Assembly: GCA_016287975.1 (NCBI GenBank)
Contig: JAEEXV010000110.1
Location: 1-21,291 of the forward strand
Origin: Lentisphaeria bacterium
Lineage (GTDB): Bacteria > Verrucomicrobiota > Lentisphaeria > Oligosphaerales > Oligosphaeraceae
Length of the DNA stretch: 21,291 bases
Direction of reading: 5' to 3'
Made by a program: the position numbers and the translations under genes. Numbering within the stretch: position 1 is the stretch's first letter; every line of letters begins with the position of its first letter. Below, in pieces: positions 21,291-21,291 of this stretch. Under the pieces are notes generated by a model. It saw only the letters and a list, made by a program, of their open reading frames with translations. It was not told the DNA's origin and did not search any database.

Positions 21291-21291
21291 G

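Larger units (their letters stand above)
20938..21291. other. Structured non-coding region at the right edge
   Basis: 354 bp without a plausible protein. Open frames on both strands translate to Pro/Arg/Gly-rich sequence of the kind produced by GC-rich non-coding DNA. The stretch holds a -10-like element (20991-20999) and then at least five hairpins, two with GNRA tetraloops on the plus strand, continuing to the window end. It does not match the conserved cores of RNase P RNA, SRP RNA, tmRNA or 6S RNA as I remember them. Confidence 0.6.

Noticed and set aside
20938..21291. RNase P RNA, SRP RNA, tmRNA or 6S RNA
   Set aside because: None of the conserved cores I know (for example the RNase P GAGGAAAGTCC core or the SRP GGAAGGAAGCA core) is present on either strand.

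Overview
The window is a GC-rich piece of a bacterial chromosome that reads as ordinary, gene-dense core genome with one accessory-looking sugar cluster and several structured intergenic repeats. The heptose epimerase HldD implies an LPS-type outer membrane, so the organism is Gram-negative. The mix of sugar-handling genes, coding style and GC-rich intergenic hairpins would fit the PVC group (Lentisphaerota, Verrucomicrobiota, Kiritimatiellota). That placement is inference, as there is no rRNA or other phylogenetic marker that I can score by eye.

Layout. Positions 1-326 hold no convincing gene but carry a duplicated hairpin module and a 9-bp tandem repeat. Positions 327-5641 are a four-gene plus-strand sugar cluster: FGGY kinase, FucI/AraI-type sugar isomerase, SGNH/GDSL esterase and an unrecognised 576-residue protein with six-hairpin-glycosidase character. 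Positions 5642-6055 are intergenic, with a strong hairpin, 8-bp tandem repeats and an AT-rich leader with a possible Fur half-site. Next come feoA and feoB (6056-8806, ferrous iron uptake), converging 15 bp from a minus-strand group read as hldD, NahK-like sugar kinase, Gfo/Idh oxidoreductase, priA (14448 down to 8822). A divergent intergenic region leads to ackA and pta (14654-16888, the acetate/ATP branch), then tRNA-Arg(CCU) with a terminator. A membrane-anchored serine-hydrolase-like protein follows, then recJ behind a clear sigma70-type promoter and before a good terminator, and then a small membrane-anchored coiled-coil protein, also with a terminator. The last 350 bp are a dense array of GC hairpins, two of them capped by GNRA tetraloops, with no good coding frame.

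How the genes fit together. The first cluster looks like intracellular deacetylation or trimming of an oligosaccharide, then isomerisation and phosphorylation of the released sugar; no transporter or aldolase lies inside the window. ackA-pta would convert acetyl-CoA to acetate with ATP gain, consistent with fermentative growth on sugars, and FeoAB suits an anoxic or acidic Fe(II)-containing niche. PriA and RecJ are housekeeping replication-restart and repair functions. I see no phage, IS element, CRISPR array or defence system. The most unusual content is the structured tail (about 20982-21291), the FeoB extracytoplasmic insertion, the hldD/anomeric-kinase pairing, the unrecognised 576-residue protein and the intergenic hairpin family.
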